A stretch of 64,000 nt of DNA, from the NCBI GenBank assembly GCA_964564625.1, contig CAZMBE010000004.1, positions 65,594 through 129,593 on the forward strand, in the 5' to 3' direction. Below the pieces are notes generated by a model, which made no database searches, was not told the DNA's origin, and saw nothing but the letters and a program-made list of their open reading frames with translations. Positions 17,090 to 25,533 of this stretch are shown in pieces; the stretch's first letter is position 1, and each line of letters opens with the position of its first letter. The DNA is from UBA2185 sp964564625. Its GTDB lineage: Bacteria; Desulfobacterota; Syntrophia; Syntrophales; UBA2185. A program made the translations under genes and the position numbers.

Positions 17090-17580
17090 TAATTCTCTTC
17101 TCTGCGACAATTCTGCTTCATAACAAAACGAATAATTCAAACAAAGAAGAACTTATAATCAAGACCGAAACCCAAGACAAACCACCCGAAACAAAAAATC
17201 ATGACAATGAAATCAGCATTGCTGCCGTAAATTCTTACAACCTCTTTATAGAAGATTTCAGATCACATTTTGACTTTAGAAGAAAATTATTCCGCTACTC
17301 ATTTCTGATAAGAAACAAAGATTCAAAAAATGCCACGACTTCGGGTTACATCTTCGTTATCCTGAAATCAGAGGGCCTTGGGCCGGACCAGTGGCTGCCG
17401 GAGCCGCAAACTACTCTCACCAACGGAGTGCCGCAAAACTTTAAAGATGGTGATCCTTTTTCCATCACTAAACATAAAGTCATAACCAAAGATATTTCTA
17501 CGCAGCATATTTATGATTCTGCTTCAATATTTGTTTTTTCCAATGACGGTAAACGTATACTGGAAAAAAATTCAGCTTGA
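17065..17580 (+). CDS. Membrane-anchored hypothetical protein encoded just upstream of bactofilin, probably frameshifted at its 5' end
   Basis: The 171-residue frame starts inside an N-terminal membrane helix (VIGVIILFSATILL). A Lys/Asn/Glu-rich linker follows, then a compact domain of about 110 residues (LFRYSFLIRNKDSKN, later SGYIFVILKSEGLGPDQWLP) with alternating beta-type residues, presumably periplasmic. No peptidase motif is visible, although M23 peptidases often occupy this position beside bactofilin. There is no ribosome binding site before ATG 17065, and an in-frame TAA lies at 17059. The plausible lead-in is in another frame at 16967-17089, so the real gene probably begins near 16967 with a frameshift. 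It lies 38 bases before the bactofilin gene. Confidence 0.6.
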   Translation: MPFAVIGVIILFSATILLHNKTNNSNKEELIIKTETQDKPPETKNHDNEISIAAVNSYNLFIEDFRSHFDFRRKLFRYSFLIRNKDSKNATTSGYIFVILKSEGLGPDQWLPEPQTTLTNGVPQNFKDGDPFSITKHKVITKDISTQHIYDSASIFVFSNDGKRILEKNSA

Positions 17581-17618
17581 AAAATTGATTCAGGTGGTAA
17601 ATAAGGGAGCACTAACCA

Positions 17619-17972
17619 TTGAGTAACAGAAAAGATAATATTTCTATAATAAACAGCACCAGCAAGATTGAAGGGATGCTGAATTTTAAAGGGCATCTTA
17701 TCATTGAAGGCGCCATAGAAGGAACAATCCTTGCGGAAACCGTTTTTACAGAAAGAGATAGTCGGGTTACGGCGAACATAAAAGCAACTTCCCTCACAAT
17801 AGCCGGATTTTTTCAAGGAGACATTGAGGTTGCTGATACATTAACAATCGTAAAGACAGCGGACGTGAAAAGTCAGATTAGGTGTTGCAAGTTAATTATA
17901 GATGAAGGAGGACGTTTAAATGGAAGTGTTAAATTTATCTCTTCAGAAAGTCTTCCCAACAGCCCCCCTTGA
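17619..17972 (+). CDS. Bactofilin
   Basis: Bactofilins are polymer-forming cytoskeletal proteins built as a right-handed beta-helix, often working with peptidoglycan hydrolases to shape cells. This 117-residue protein shows the short beta-repeat pattern throughout: MLNFKGHLIIEGAIEGTIL, later ATSLTIAGFFQGDIEVADTL, then CKLIIDEGGRLNGSVKF. Short disordered ends flank it, as typical. The start is a TTG at 17619 supported by AAGGGAG about 9 bases upstream. It follows a membrane-anchored protein gene, a pairing common for bactofilins. Confidence 0.9.
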   Translation: MSNRKDNISIINSTSKIEGMLNFKGHLIIEGAIEGTILAETVFTERDSRVTANIKATSLTIAGFFQGDIEVADTLTIVKTADVKSQIRCCKLIIDEGGRLNGSVKFISSESLPNSPP

Positions 17973-18062
17973 TTGGAAAATCTAACCTATCTCAAAAGAA
18001 GAATCTTCATACTATTGCCAGCACGCTGTGATGTTTTTCTATTGTATCTGTTCAATGCTGAT

Positions 18063-18092
18063 TTGACAGATGTTCTCTATCATCATTATAGT
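18063..18092 (+). promoter_or_regulatory. Sigma70-type promoter of the ctp leader
   Basis: TTGACA at 18063-18068 and TATAGT at 18087-18092 are separated by 18 bases. The predicted start is near 18099, leaving a leader of about 138 bases before the protease ATG at 18237. That leader contains the hairpins listed below. Confidence 0.55.
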
Positions 18093-18140
18093 TAAAAAAT
18101 TATGGTAAACTAAATACAAATAGTGGTATCGTAATAAAAG

Positions 18141-18163
18141 AGACCTTTTCATAAGGTCTTTTT
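18141..18163 (+). terminator. Terminator-like hairpin in the ctp leader
   Basis: Arms AGACCTT (18141-18147) and AAGGTCT (18153-18159) enclose a 5-base loop and are followed by a run of T to 18163. It lies between the predicted promoter and the protease gene, so it could act as an attenuator rather than a gene-end terminator. It is also far downstream (about 170 bases) of the bactofilin stop, so a simple terminator is the alternative. Confidence 0.55.
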
Positions 18164-18197
18164 CAGGAGTGAAGTTTCCCCGGACTCCCGTTGAACC

Positions 18198-18217
18198 GAG
18201 ACCTTGTATAAGGTCTC
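18198..18217 (+). promoter_or_regulatory. Second leader hairpin sharing its stem with the terminator-like hairpin
   Basis: Perfect 8-base arms GAGACCTT and AAGGTCTC enclose the loop GTAT, ending 7 bases before the TTTGGAGG ribosome binding site. The core AGACCTT/AAGGTCT is identical to the hairpin at 18141, so arms can pair across. A third short pairing (GGAGT with ACTCC) lies between them at about 18165-18188. Confidence 0.5.
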
Positions 18218-18236
18218 AATGTATTTGGAGGTTTAA

Positions 18237-19544
18237 ATGAAAAATTTCTTACATACGAAAGTGCTCTTATTATTGTGCTTCATTACCTGTGTGTTCCTAC
18301 TCAGCCTTCAGGCAGATTCCCAGGTATCGGCGGCACTGGACAGGAGCATCTACAACAATCTCAAAACATTTAATGAAGTGCTTGATATGGTACAGAAAAA
18401 CTACGTCGAGCAGGTAGAATCAAAAAAACTTATCGAAGGAGCGATCAATGGAATGATGAAGTCACTGGATCCCCACAGTACTTACATGACTTCAGATATG
18501 TACAAAGAACTGGAGGTGGAAACACGGGGAAGTTTTGGGGGTATAGGTATTGAAATAACCATTAAGAAAGATGTCTTGACCGTTGTTTCACCCATCGAGG
18601 ATACCCCTGCATTCCTCGCAGGCATAAAAGCCGGTGATCAGATTATACAGATTGACGGAAAATCCACCAAAGATATTACGATAATGGAAGCAGTAAAAAA
18701 ATTGCGAGGGCCGAAGGACACAAAGGTTACCATAACGATTATGCGGGAAAAAATGCCTAAGCCGAAAGATTACACGATTACAAGGGATGTCATAAAGATA
18801 AGAAGCATTAAATCAAAGGTCTATGATGATCATATAGGATATATAAGGGTCGCTTCGTTCCAGGAGAGAACTTCAGATGACTTGAAGAAAGAACTAAAAA
18901 ATATCACAGTGAAAAACGGAGTCCTCAAAGGCTTGATCATAGATTTAAGGAACAACCCCGGCGGATTATTAAATCAGGCAGTAGGAGTTGCCGATGTCTT
19001 TCTGAAATCAGGTATTATCGTATCCACAAAGGGAAGAACAAAAAGCATGGAAACCAAGTCGATGGCAAAGAACGATGGTGATGAGCCAACATGCCCCATT
19101 GTCGCTCTGGTCAATGAAGGCACCGCCAGTGCCGCTGAGATTGTGTCAGGCGCTCTTCAAGATAACAGGAGAGCATTGGTAGTCGGAACACAAACCTTCG
19201 GGAAGGGGTCCGTACAAACGGTAATCCCTCTTGAGGGTGGAGCGGCCTTGAAGTTAACCACAGCTAAGTATTACACGCCAAATGGACGATCAATCCAGGC
19301 TGAGGGGATAGCGCCGGATATTATCGTGAAACATATAAGACCCGCTGAGGATAAGGAATCAACAGATGATTTCGTCAGGGAACGGGATCTTAGGGGTCAT
19401 ATAGAGCCGAAAAAGGAAAATAATTCACACAGAGAAGAATCATTGAAAAAAGATAAGGACCCTTTAAGCCAGGATAATCAATTAAAGAGCGCGATAGATA
19501 TCATCAAGAGCTGGGATATTATGAAGAAGAATTTGAAAAGTTAG
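18237..19544 (+). CDS. Carboxy-terminal processing protease (S41 family, CtpA/Prc-like)
   Basis: This periplasmic serine protease trims C-termini of envelope proteins. Residues 1-26 are a signal or membrane segment. A PDZ domain spans about 95-175 (GSFGGIGIEI, then IEDTPAFLAGIKAGDQI). The S41 core has the nucleophile Ser at about 298 (NEGTASAAE) and the general-base Lys at about 323 (TFGKGSVQTV). The substrate loop LRNNPGGLL is present. A charged, low-complexity tail of about 70 residues follows the catalytic core. The length of 435 residues is normal. The strong GGAGG sequence 6 bases before ATG supports the start. It is preceded by an unusual structured leader (see findings). Confidence 0.95.
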   Translation: MKNFLHTKVLLLLCFITCVFLLSLQADSQVSAALDRSIYNNLKTFNEVLDMVQKNYVEQVESKKLIEGAINGMMKSLDPHSTYMTSDMYKELEVETRGSFGGIGIEITIKKDVLTVVSPIEDTPAFLAGIKAGDQIIQIDGKSTKDITIMEAVKKLRGPKDTKVTITIMREKMPKPKDYTITRDVIKIRSIKSKVYDDHIGYIRVASFQERTSDDLKKELKNITVKNGVLKGLIIDLRNNPGGLLNQAVGVADVFLKSGIIVSTKGRTKSMETKSMAKNDGDEPTCPIVALVNEGTASAAEIVSGALQDNRRALVVGTQTFGKGSVQTVIPLEGGAALKLTTAKYYTPNGRSIQAEGIAPDIIVKHIRPAEDKESTDDFVRERDLRGHIEPKKENNSHREESLKKDKDPLSQDNQLKSAIDIIKSWDIMKKNLKS

Positions 19545-19759
19545 CATTTAGGATACATGAGGGTGGCAATGCGCGATGAGGACAAAGAATACATTCAACC
19601 GTGAGCTTTTTCTTCGCCTTTGCTGAAGAATGGGAAGAGATGCCATCTTTGCCAGCGTGAACGATCAGCAATCCAGCGGCAATGTCATATAAAGCTGGGG
19701 GCTATTCTCTATATGAATAGAACTTTTATTGGAATAAATAATTTTTAAGATACATTCCC

Positions 19760-21472
19760 ATGCAAGATAATAAAAAGAAAAAATACTTTGTTGTTATTTT
19801 GTTATTATGCCTGACGGGCTGTGCGATCACATCTGCGAACAGAAAAGACATAGATACTACTGCAGGCAAAGAAAGGCCTTCGTTTAACTCAATGTATCAT
19901 TATTCTCTGGGTGTGCTGAATATTCTCGATGAAAATCTCGATGAAGCGATAAAGGAATATGAACAAGCCCTTATCTTTGATCCACAATCACCGCATTTAT
20001 CATCTGAACTTATATCTCTCTATATTGAAAAAGGTGACATAAAAAAAGCCATCATTCTTTCCGAGAAAACACTGATTGATAATCCTGGCAATATAAATGT
20101 CCGTCTCCTTTTAGCGGGACTTCACCTGAACATGAAAGAATATAACGATGCCATAAGAGAGTATATGAAAGTAACGGAATTGAATCCGAAAAATCCTGTT
20201 CCCTATCTCTACCTGGGCACTATCTACGCGGAAATCAGGAACTATGAAAAGGCCCTCGATACATTTACAAATTTGATAAGTATGCATCCCGATCATCTGA
20301 TGGGTCAATATTATCATGCCAAGGTATTAACCGAGATGAAACGTTATGATGAAGCGGAACAAGGCTTCAAAAAAACACTGGTGATAAAACCTGCGTTTGA
20401 ACCTGCAGTGATCGATTTAGGAATTCTCTATGAAAAGAAAAAAAAGGCAGACCAAGCCATTGAAACATATAAAAGTTTTATTAAGCGCCACCCTACCGCA
20501 ATGAATGTGAGGATAAAGCTGGGAGAAATCTTTCTCAGGGAAAACAAATCTCTCGACGCAGAAAGAGAATTTAAAGAAGTCCTGAATATAGATAACGGCA
20601 ACAGAGAAGCGAGATTACATCTCGGTTTTCTTTACCTGGAAAAGAAACAGTATGAACAGGCTATTAATGAATTATCCATTTTACTACATGGGAATCCCAA
20701 CGAGCATAGAGCAAGATACTTACTTGCCTTGACATACCAAGAAAAGAAGTCTCACGGTCAGGCCATCGAAGAATTCAAGAAGATCCACGTACATACGGAA
20801 CTTTATGAGAATGCTCAGATTCAAATCGGGATGATACTGAAAAAGCAGGGGAAGATTGATGATGCCATCGCAGTATTAAAAAATGCTATCAAAAATAACA
20901 ACAAAATACCGGGGTTTTATGTGTATCTATCCTCTCTTCACGAGGAAAACAAAAAACTATCCGCAGCAGAGGAAATATTAAAAGAAGGACTTGCATTATC
21001 GCCGCAGAGCATTGAGCTTCATTATAGCCTTGGTGTCCTCTATGAAAAAACAAACCGTTTTCAGGAAAGTATACACGAAATGGAGGCAGTCTTGAAAATT
21101 GACCCGGACAATGCAGAGGCTCTTAACTTCATAGGGTATACATATGCTGACAGGGGTGTACGACTTGATGAAGCTGAGAAAATGATCAACAAAGCCCTCG
21201 ATCTGAAACCAGGAAATGCATATATGATTGACAGCTTAGGTTGGGTGCATTTCCGACAAGGCAGAGTGGATATGGCCATCAAATACCTGAAAGAGGCTTT
21301 GGATGCCTTGCCGAACGATGCAACCATCGCCGAGCATTTAGGAGATGCCTACGCAAAGGCGGGCAGGATCAGCGAGGCGATAGAAATTTACAGAAGGGCA
21401 TTGCAATTGAGCCCTGGTAATAAGGATCTGCAAAAAAAGATTGATGGACTCCTCAAAGAAAAAAGGAACTGA
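19760..21472 (+). CDS. TPR-repeat lipoprotein
   Basis: The N-terminus is a lipoprotein signal ending LTGC, with the lipidated Cys at residue 21. The remainder of the 570 residues is a long array of TPR units from about 45 to 565 (for example DEAIKEYEQALIFDPQ, NDAIREYMKVTELNPK, DEAEQGFKKTLVIKPA and a final SEAIEIYRRALQLSPGNK). No catalytic domain is visible. It is therefore an envelope-anchored scaffold. Its stop overlaps the next ATG (TGATG), so it is coupled to a second lipoprotein gene; the two may act together in outer-membrane biogenesis, which is an inference. The ribosome binding site is weak. Confidence 0.85.
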   Translation: MQDNKKKKYFVVILLLCLTGCAITSANRKDIDTTAGKERPSFNSMYHYSLGVLNILDENLDEAIKEYEQALIFDPQSPHLSSELISLYIEKGDIKKAIILSEKTLIDNPGNINVRLLLAGLHLNMKEYNDAIREYMKVTELNPKNPVPYLYLGTIYAEIRNYEKALDTFTNLISMHPDHLMGQYYHAKVLTEMKRYDEAEQGFKKTLVIKPAFEPAVIDLGILYEKKKKADQAIETYKSFIKRHPTAMNVRIKLGEIFLRENKSLDAEREFKEVLNIDNGNREARLHLGFLYLEKKQYEQAINELSILLHGNPNEHRARYLLALTYQEKKSHGQAIEEFKKIHVHTELYENAQIQIGMILKKQGKIDDAIAVLKNAIKNNNKIPGFYVYLSSLHEENKKLSAAEEILKEGLALSPQSIELHYSLGVLYEKTNRFQESIHEMEAVLKIDPDNAEALNFIGYTYADRGVRLDEAEKMINKALDLKPGNAYMIDSLGWVHFRQGRVDMAIKYLKEALDALPNDATIAEHLGDAYAKAGRISEAIEIYRRALQLSPGNKDLQKKIDGLLKEKRN

Positions 21473-22287
21473 TGCCGAAGCGACTATCCACTCTTTTTTT
21501 TATTCTTTCTCTCGTTTTTATATTCCCCGGATGTGCAACACTCAAGGGACCCACAGTCAATCATATTGATAAACGTACCTTCCTCCCTCCCCAGGAGATG
21601 CTGGAAAAGATTGACCGAAACCATCAGTCTCCTGGCGCGCTAAAGGCTATTGCTCATATTGAAGTGAACACTATTAAAGGCAGGTACCCTCTGAAAGCGG
21701 CGGTCATGGTCAAGAGGCCCTCTTCGTTAAGATTAGAGGTATTGCCTCTCATAGGCCCGCCAGAACTGATCTTGTCCGTTCATCAAAATATCTTGAAGGT
21801 GTTTCTGCCACAGAAAGGAGAATTCTATATCGGGCAGGCTTTAGGAAAAAATTTAGGACATTTTTTCCCCTTCTCTATAGAGGGGCTTTTGATAGAAGAC
21901 ATAACCTCCCTCTTGTTCGGCGCACATCCTGAAATAAAAGAAAAATCTCTTACTCTGAAGGATTCACCTGAAGATGGTTTTTATCGTTTGGATATACTTT
22001 CTGAACAAAGAAAAATCCAGTCTCTCTTAATAGATAATGAAAATAGCAAACTTGTGAGAGTCAATCTGTTTGATAACGATAACAGCCTGCGATATAGTAT
22101 AAAGTTTTTGGGGCATACCATGATAGAAAACTTTACTATCCCCGAGAAAATTACGTTCGCCTCCAGCGATGATGCGAATCCATACATCATTATCAGGTAC
22201 TCGGATACGCAGATAGCAACGGGAGCCGATGCAGGGTCATTTGATTTACAACCCCCTCTCAACGTTACCACAATCTATTTAGACTAA
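21472..22287 (+). CDS. Outer-membrane lipoprotein, DUF4292/LolB-like fold
   Basis: A lipoprotein signal ends FPGC with Cys at residue 21. After a linker, the protein has an antiparallel beta-rich body (RYPLKAAVMVKRPSSLRLEV, then GPPELILSVHQNILKVFLP, later GFYRLDIL). This is the pattern of DUF4292 proteins, which are distantly similar to LolA/LolB lipoprotein carriers. Length is 271 residues. It is translationally coupled to the TPR lipoprotein upstream and is the last gene before a pair of terminators facing convergent cpoB. The family call is from the strand pattern and lipobox, so it is moderately secure. Confidence 0.75.
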   Translation: MPKRLSTLFFILSLVFIFPGCATLKGPTVNHIDKRTFLPPQEMLEKIDRNHQSPGALKAIAHIEVNTIKGRYPLKAAVMVKRPSSLRLEVLPLIGPPELILSVHQNILKVFLPQKGEFYIGQALGKNLGHFFPFSIEGLLIEDITSLLFGAHPEIKEKSLTLKDSPEDGFYRLDILSEQRKIQSLLIDNENSKLVRVNLFDNDNSLRYSIKFLGHTMIENFTIPEKITFASSDDANPYIIIRYSDTQIATGADAGSFDLQPPLNVTTIYLD

Positions 22288-22387
22288 ACCATTTCTGATA
22301 TCGTGATAATTTCCCGAATTTCATTCTTACCAATTCAGCACCATTATGCTTACTATTTGCACAACCAAATTTCGCGAACGTTTCTCT

Positions 22388-22427
22388 AAAAAGTGGTGGC
22401 GCATGAAAAAGGATCGCCACTTTTTTT
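22388..22427 (+). terminator. Rho-independent terminator after the lipoprotein pair
   Basis: Arms AAAAAGTGG and CCACTTTTT (or the alternative inner pairing GTGGCG with CGCCAC) close a loop of about 20 bases, followed by a run of seven T. It lies 100 bases after the stop at 22287. Confidence 0.7.
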
Positions 22428-22482
22428 ATCGAAATCGTCACACAAAATCACCATTCGCACTAAATGGTCCACGTATATGATA

Positions 22483-22518
22483 AAAAAGCCCCGTGAACGA
22501 AATGTTCCGGGGCTTTTT
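22483..22518. terminator. Bidirectional terminator between convergent genes
   Basis: An 11-base stem AAAAAGCCCCG/CGGGGCTTTTT is extended by GAAC/GTTC around a GAAAT loop. A-run and T-run make it work on both strands. It serves cpoB (minus, ending 22549) and backs up the plus-strand terminator just before it. Confidence 0.9.
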
Positions 22519-22548
22519 ATATCATCACAAACTTGCAAATAATTTCTT

Positions 22549-23349
22549 TTACTTGATTTCGACCAATTTCGCCCTTGCTATTCTCGCCTGGTTCGTGTTG
22601 GGATATTTTTTTATGATCTGTTGAAGAATGAGACGCGCGCTTGCTTTGTCACCAAGATTCAAAAAGGAAAGCCCCTGTTTCAGCAAGGCGTACGGAACCT
22701 TATTTCCCTTAGGAAAGTTTTTCACTACCTTTTCATATTCGAGGATTGCCTGTTCATATTTATTCTCAAAGTAATAGCTCTCCCCAACCCAAAATTGGGC
22801 ATTATCGGAATATTCCGAATCGGGATACAGCTTCAGGAAGCTTTGAAACTCCGTCCTCGCCTTTTCATACTTTCCCTCTTTAAAAGCTTCGTATGCCGAT
22901 GCATACGCTGATTCCTTGTCTATCTTTCCCTTCTGGCCATTTTTAGAGGATGCCTTTGTCTTTTCTCCCTCTGCGTGATTTTCTTTTTTACCGATGCCAA
23001 GAAAGTTTTCTATATAATTTATCTTAAATGACAGATTGTCCAGCTTTTCTTTATCCTGATTTGACCGCGCTGCGACGTCCTTCTTTAACCCATCAACAGC
23101 CCCTTTCTGACTCTGTATATTGTCCCTTATTTCCGTAATATCCGCTCGCGCTTCAGCCTGACTTTTTTGTGTAGCTGCGAGAGCTTCGTTCAGTTTATCA
23201 ATATCCCTTCGAAGACTTGTGTTTTCTTCTTTCAACGCCAGAATTTTTCTGTCAAGTGCCCCCTGGGTACGACGCAGATCACCGCTGGTGGCACAGCCTA
23301 CTGTGAATAGGAAACACGCAAGTAATAGCAAGGGGATAATTTTTTTCAA
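22549..23349 (-). CDS. cpoB: Cell division coordinator CpoB (YbgF)
   Basis: CpoB links the Tol-Pal system to peptidoglycan synthesis in the periplasm during constriction. This 266-residue protein starts with a signal ending VGC (Cys 19), suggesting a lipoprotein. A coiled coil at about 28-110 follows (ALDRKILALKEENTSLRRDI), and then three TPR units near the C-terminus (EAFKEGKYEKARTEFQSFLK, EQAILEYEKVVKNFPKG, then ARLILQQIIKKYP). This is the standard CpoB architecture. It is the last gene of the tol-pal operon, 30 bases after pal, and is followed by a strong terminator. E. coli CpoB has a cleaved signal rather than a lipobox, which is a difference here. Confidence 0.93.
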   Translation of the reverse strand: MKKIIPLLLLACFLFTVGCATSGDLRRTQGALDRKILALKEENTSLRRDIDKLNEALAATQKSQAEARADITEIRDNIQSQKGAVDGLKKDVAARSNQDKEKLDNLSFKINYIENFLGIGKKENHAEGEKTKASSKNGQKGKIDKESAYASAYEAFKEGKYEKARTEFQSFLKLYPDSEYSDNAQFWVGESYYFENKYEQAILEYEKVVKNFPKGNKVPYALLKQGLSFLNLGDKASARLILQQIIKKYPNTNQARIARAKLVEIK

Positions 23350-23379
23350 TTGTTACTTCTCCCGGTCATAACACCCGTG

Positions 23380-23937
23380 TTAAGGCGTGACGACAAAGTG
23401 ATCTCTCCTGTTTTTTGCCCATGCTTCTTCATTCTGCCCCGGATCCAAGGGTTTTTCTTCACCGTAGCTTACGGTTTTCATCCTTTTCTCACTAATACCG
23501 AGTCCTTTGAGATACTTCATTGCCCCTTTTGCGCGTCTTTCGCCCAGGGCGAGGTTGTATTCCGATGTTCCCCTTTCATCACAGTGCCCTTCAATTGTTA
23601 CATTCTTATCCGCATTTTTGGCGAGATAATCTGCATGCTGTTTAAGGATTTCTCTTGCTTCCGGTTTGAGGTTGAATTTATCAAAATCAAAATTAATATC
23701 CTTGAACATTTCTGCCGGAGCAGCCTTCTCTCGTACTGCCCCCTCCTCTACTTTCGCCACTTCTTGCCTGGGAGATTCCTTCAGCACTTCTTTTGTGGTC
23801 TCAGCCACTGCCGCTTTTTGTTCACCCGCAACCGGTTGTTCTTTAACTACCGACTTTTTTGCACACCCGGTCGTCATCATAATCGAAAAGCATAAAATCA
23901 ATCCGATGATACCTATTAATACAAAACTCTTTTTCAT
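23380..23937 (-). CDS. pal: Peptidoglycan-associated lipoprotein Pal
   Basis: Pal anchors the outer membrane to peptidoglycan and moves to the septum with the Tol system. A lipobox ends TTGC (Cys 25). A Lys/Glu/Ala/Val-rich linker of about 55 residues follows. The OmpA-like domain starts near residue 80, with the family motifs NFDFDKFNL, TIEGHCDERGTSEYNLALGE and RRAKGAMKYL. These include the Asp and Arg that bind diaminopimelate. Length is 185 residues. It has its own predicted promoter in the long gap after tolB and a strong GGAGG ribosome binding site. Confidence 0.97.
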   Translation of the reverse strand: MKKSFVLIGIIGLILCFSIMMTTGCAKKSVVKEQPVAGEQKAAVAETTKEVLKESPRQEVAKVEEGAVREKAAPAEMFKDINFDFDKFNLKPEAREILKQHADYLAKNADKNVTIEGHCDERGTSEYNLALGERRAKGAMKYLKGLGISEKRMKTVSYGEEKPLDPGQNEEAWAKNRRDHFVVTP

Positions 23938-23992
23938 CCTATACCCTCCTCCTTCAGTTGTTTAAAATTATTTGATGGGAATAATTACTGGT

Positions 23993-24021
23993 TTTCTAAA
24001 CCCAAACCCATGGAAAGTCAA
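23993..24021 (-). promoter_or_regulatory. Predicted sigma70-type promoter of pal-cpoB
   Basis: On the minus strand TTGACT and TAGAAA are separated by 17 bases. The predicted start is about 45-50 bases before the pal ATG. The 228-base gap between tolB and pal is unusually large for this operon and is compatible with an internal promoter. Confidence 0.4.
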
Positions 24022-24165
24022 CTATAAAAATTAGAATCTTTATGGTTGCAACATAAATATAATTACTTAAAGTTCAGTCTACTCATCAGCATCGGTGTTC
24101 TTATCCTTTTCTTCAGTACACCATCCGATACAACTCACTCTCTGTTATCTACCTAATCGTTTAAG

Positions 24166-25497
24166 TCATTTTAAACGCGGAGACCAGGAAGTACTCATAC
24201 ATCCATTGATAGTTTCATACAATATTCTTAAGTTTGACCCATTCGCATTGATCACAGAGATTCTGCTTTTGCCGTGTCCCCTGGAACTAAAGACAAGGTA
24301 TCTACCGTCCGGAGACCAGGACGGAGTTTCATGATCCGCATTATCGGCAGTATGTTTCACAACATTGCGGCCATCCTCATCGATGGAAAATATCTGGAAA
24401 CGGCCATTGGCCAAACCTTCGTACGCAATTCTGTTACCCTTTGGAGACCAGGAAGGGGAAGTATTATAATTTCCTTCATACGTGAGTCTTCTTATATTAC
24501 TTCCATCAGTATCCATGATGTAAATTTGCGGGGATCCGGAACGGTTCGAAACAAAAGCTATTTTTTGATTATCTGGCGACCAGGAAGGGGAAATGTCGAT
24601 AGCATAACTATTGGTAAGACGTGTAATATTTCTGCTATTAATGTCCATCATGTAGAGGTTTTCGCTTCCATCCTTGCTCAGGGTAAGCAATAGCCTCTTG
24701 CTGTCCCGTGACCAGGAGCCGGCCAAGTTTATCCCTTCAAAATTTGCCATCTTTACCGCTGTGGCGGCATTCACGGCCTTTATATATAAATCAGGTTTCC
24801 CGTCCTTATAGGAGGTAAATGAAATATATTTACCGTCCGGTGACCAGCGGGGTGATAAGGTAATGGCCTGATGCTTGGTTATTCTGGCGAGATCAGTGCC
24901 GTCGAAGTTAATCGTATAGATATCGGACCCTCGACCCTTCTTCAGGGCAAACGCGATTTTAGTATTAAATACTCCTTCATCCCCTGTCAGGGCATAGAGA
25001 ATTTCATTGGCAAACTTGCGCACCATCACGTTTTTATCTTCCATTTTTCCTGTGTATCGTTTTGCAGAAATGACATCTCCCTTGACAACATCAAATAGAT
25101 AAAAATCCGTGATAAGTTCCCCACCCCTATCCTGAAATGTCCCCTTTACCAAGTAATCCGCGCCGATGACCGTCCAGTCAGCAAATCTGATGCTCCCTGG
25201 AGACACACCTGTCTGTTTTGAATCTTCGAGAAATGCTTTTTTACTAATCACGTTAAAGAATCCCGTAATTTCTAAATATTTTCCCAGGGTATCGGAAAAC
25301 CAGTTGGACAGATCTCCATGAGAGCTGGCCCCGCTCATCTTTTTAAAATCTGTTATGGCAATGGGGAATTTGTGAAACGTGGGGGAATCTATATCTATAT
25401 ATACCTTGCCGTAGGCACAATATTCCTGAGAAACAATGAGCATCGCACATACTATGCATAAGAGTAATTTTAATGATCTCATTTTACAATACTTCAT
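24166..25497 (-). CDS. tolB: Tol-Pal system beta-propeller protein TolB
   Basis: TolB is a periplasmic protein whose N-terminal residues bind TolA or Pal. The signal peptide spans about residues 1-30. The D2-type N-terminal domain (about 35-165) is followed by a six-bladed propeller with repeated WSPDG-type motifs (SPRWSPDGKYISF, SPSWSPDNQKIAF, SPSWSPKGNRIAY, TPSWSPDGRYLVF), ending TSWSPRLK. Length is 443 residues, as usual. The ATG at 25497 has GGGGG 9 bases upstream; a second Met at residue 6 is possible. It lies 36 bases after tolA. Confidence 0.97.
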   Translation of the reverse strand: MKYCKMRSLKLLLCIVCAMLIVSQEYCAYGKVYIDIDSPTFHKFPIAITDFKKMSGASSHGDLSNWFSDTLGKYLEITGFFNVISKKAFLEDSKQTGVSPGSIRFADWTVIGADYLVKGTFQDRGGELITDFYLFDVVKGDVISAKRYTGKMEDKNVMVRKFANEILYALTGDEGVFNTKIAFALKKGRGSDIYTINFDGTDLARITKHQAITLSPRWSPDGKYISFTSYKDGKPDLYIKAVNAATAVKMANFEGINLAGSWSRDSKRLLLTLSKDGSENLYMMDINSRNITRLTNSYAIDISPSWSPDNQKIAFVSNRSGSPQIYIMDTDGSNIRRLTYEGNYNTSPSWSPKGNRIAYEGLANGRFQIFSIDEDGRNVVKHTADNADHETPSWSPDGRYLVFSSRGHGKSRISVINANGSNLRILYETINGCMSTSWSPRLK

Positions 25498-25533
25498 TAT
25501 GACTAACCCCCTATCACGCCCGAGGCAAGTGCG

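Noticed and set aside
17050..17090. Programmed -1 frameshift linking 16967-17089 and 17065-17580
   Set aside because: In the zero frame the T/A run reads TTT TTT AAA and does not form an X-XXY-YYZ slippery heptamer; re-pairing by -1 at AAA would meet a TAA. A one-base deletion is a simpler reading.
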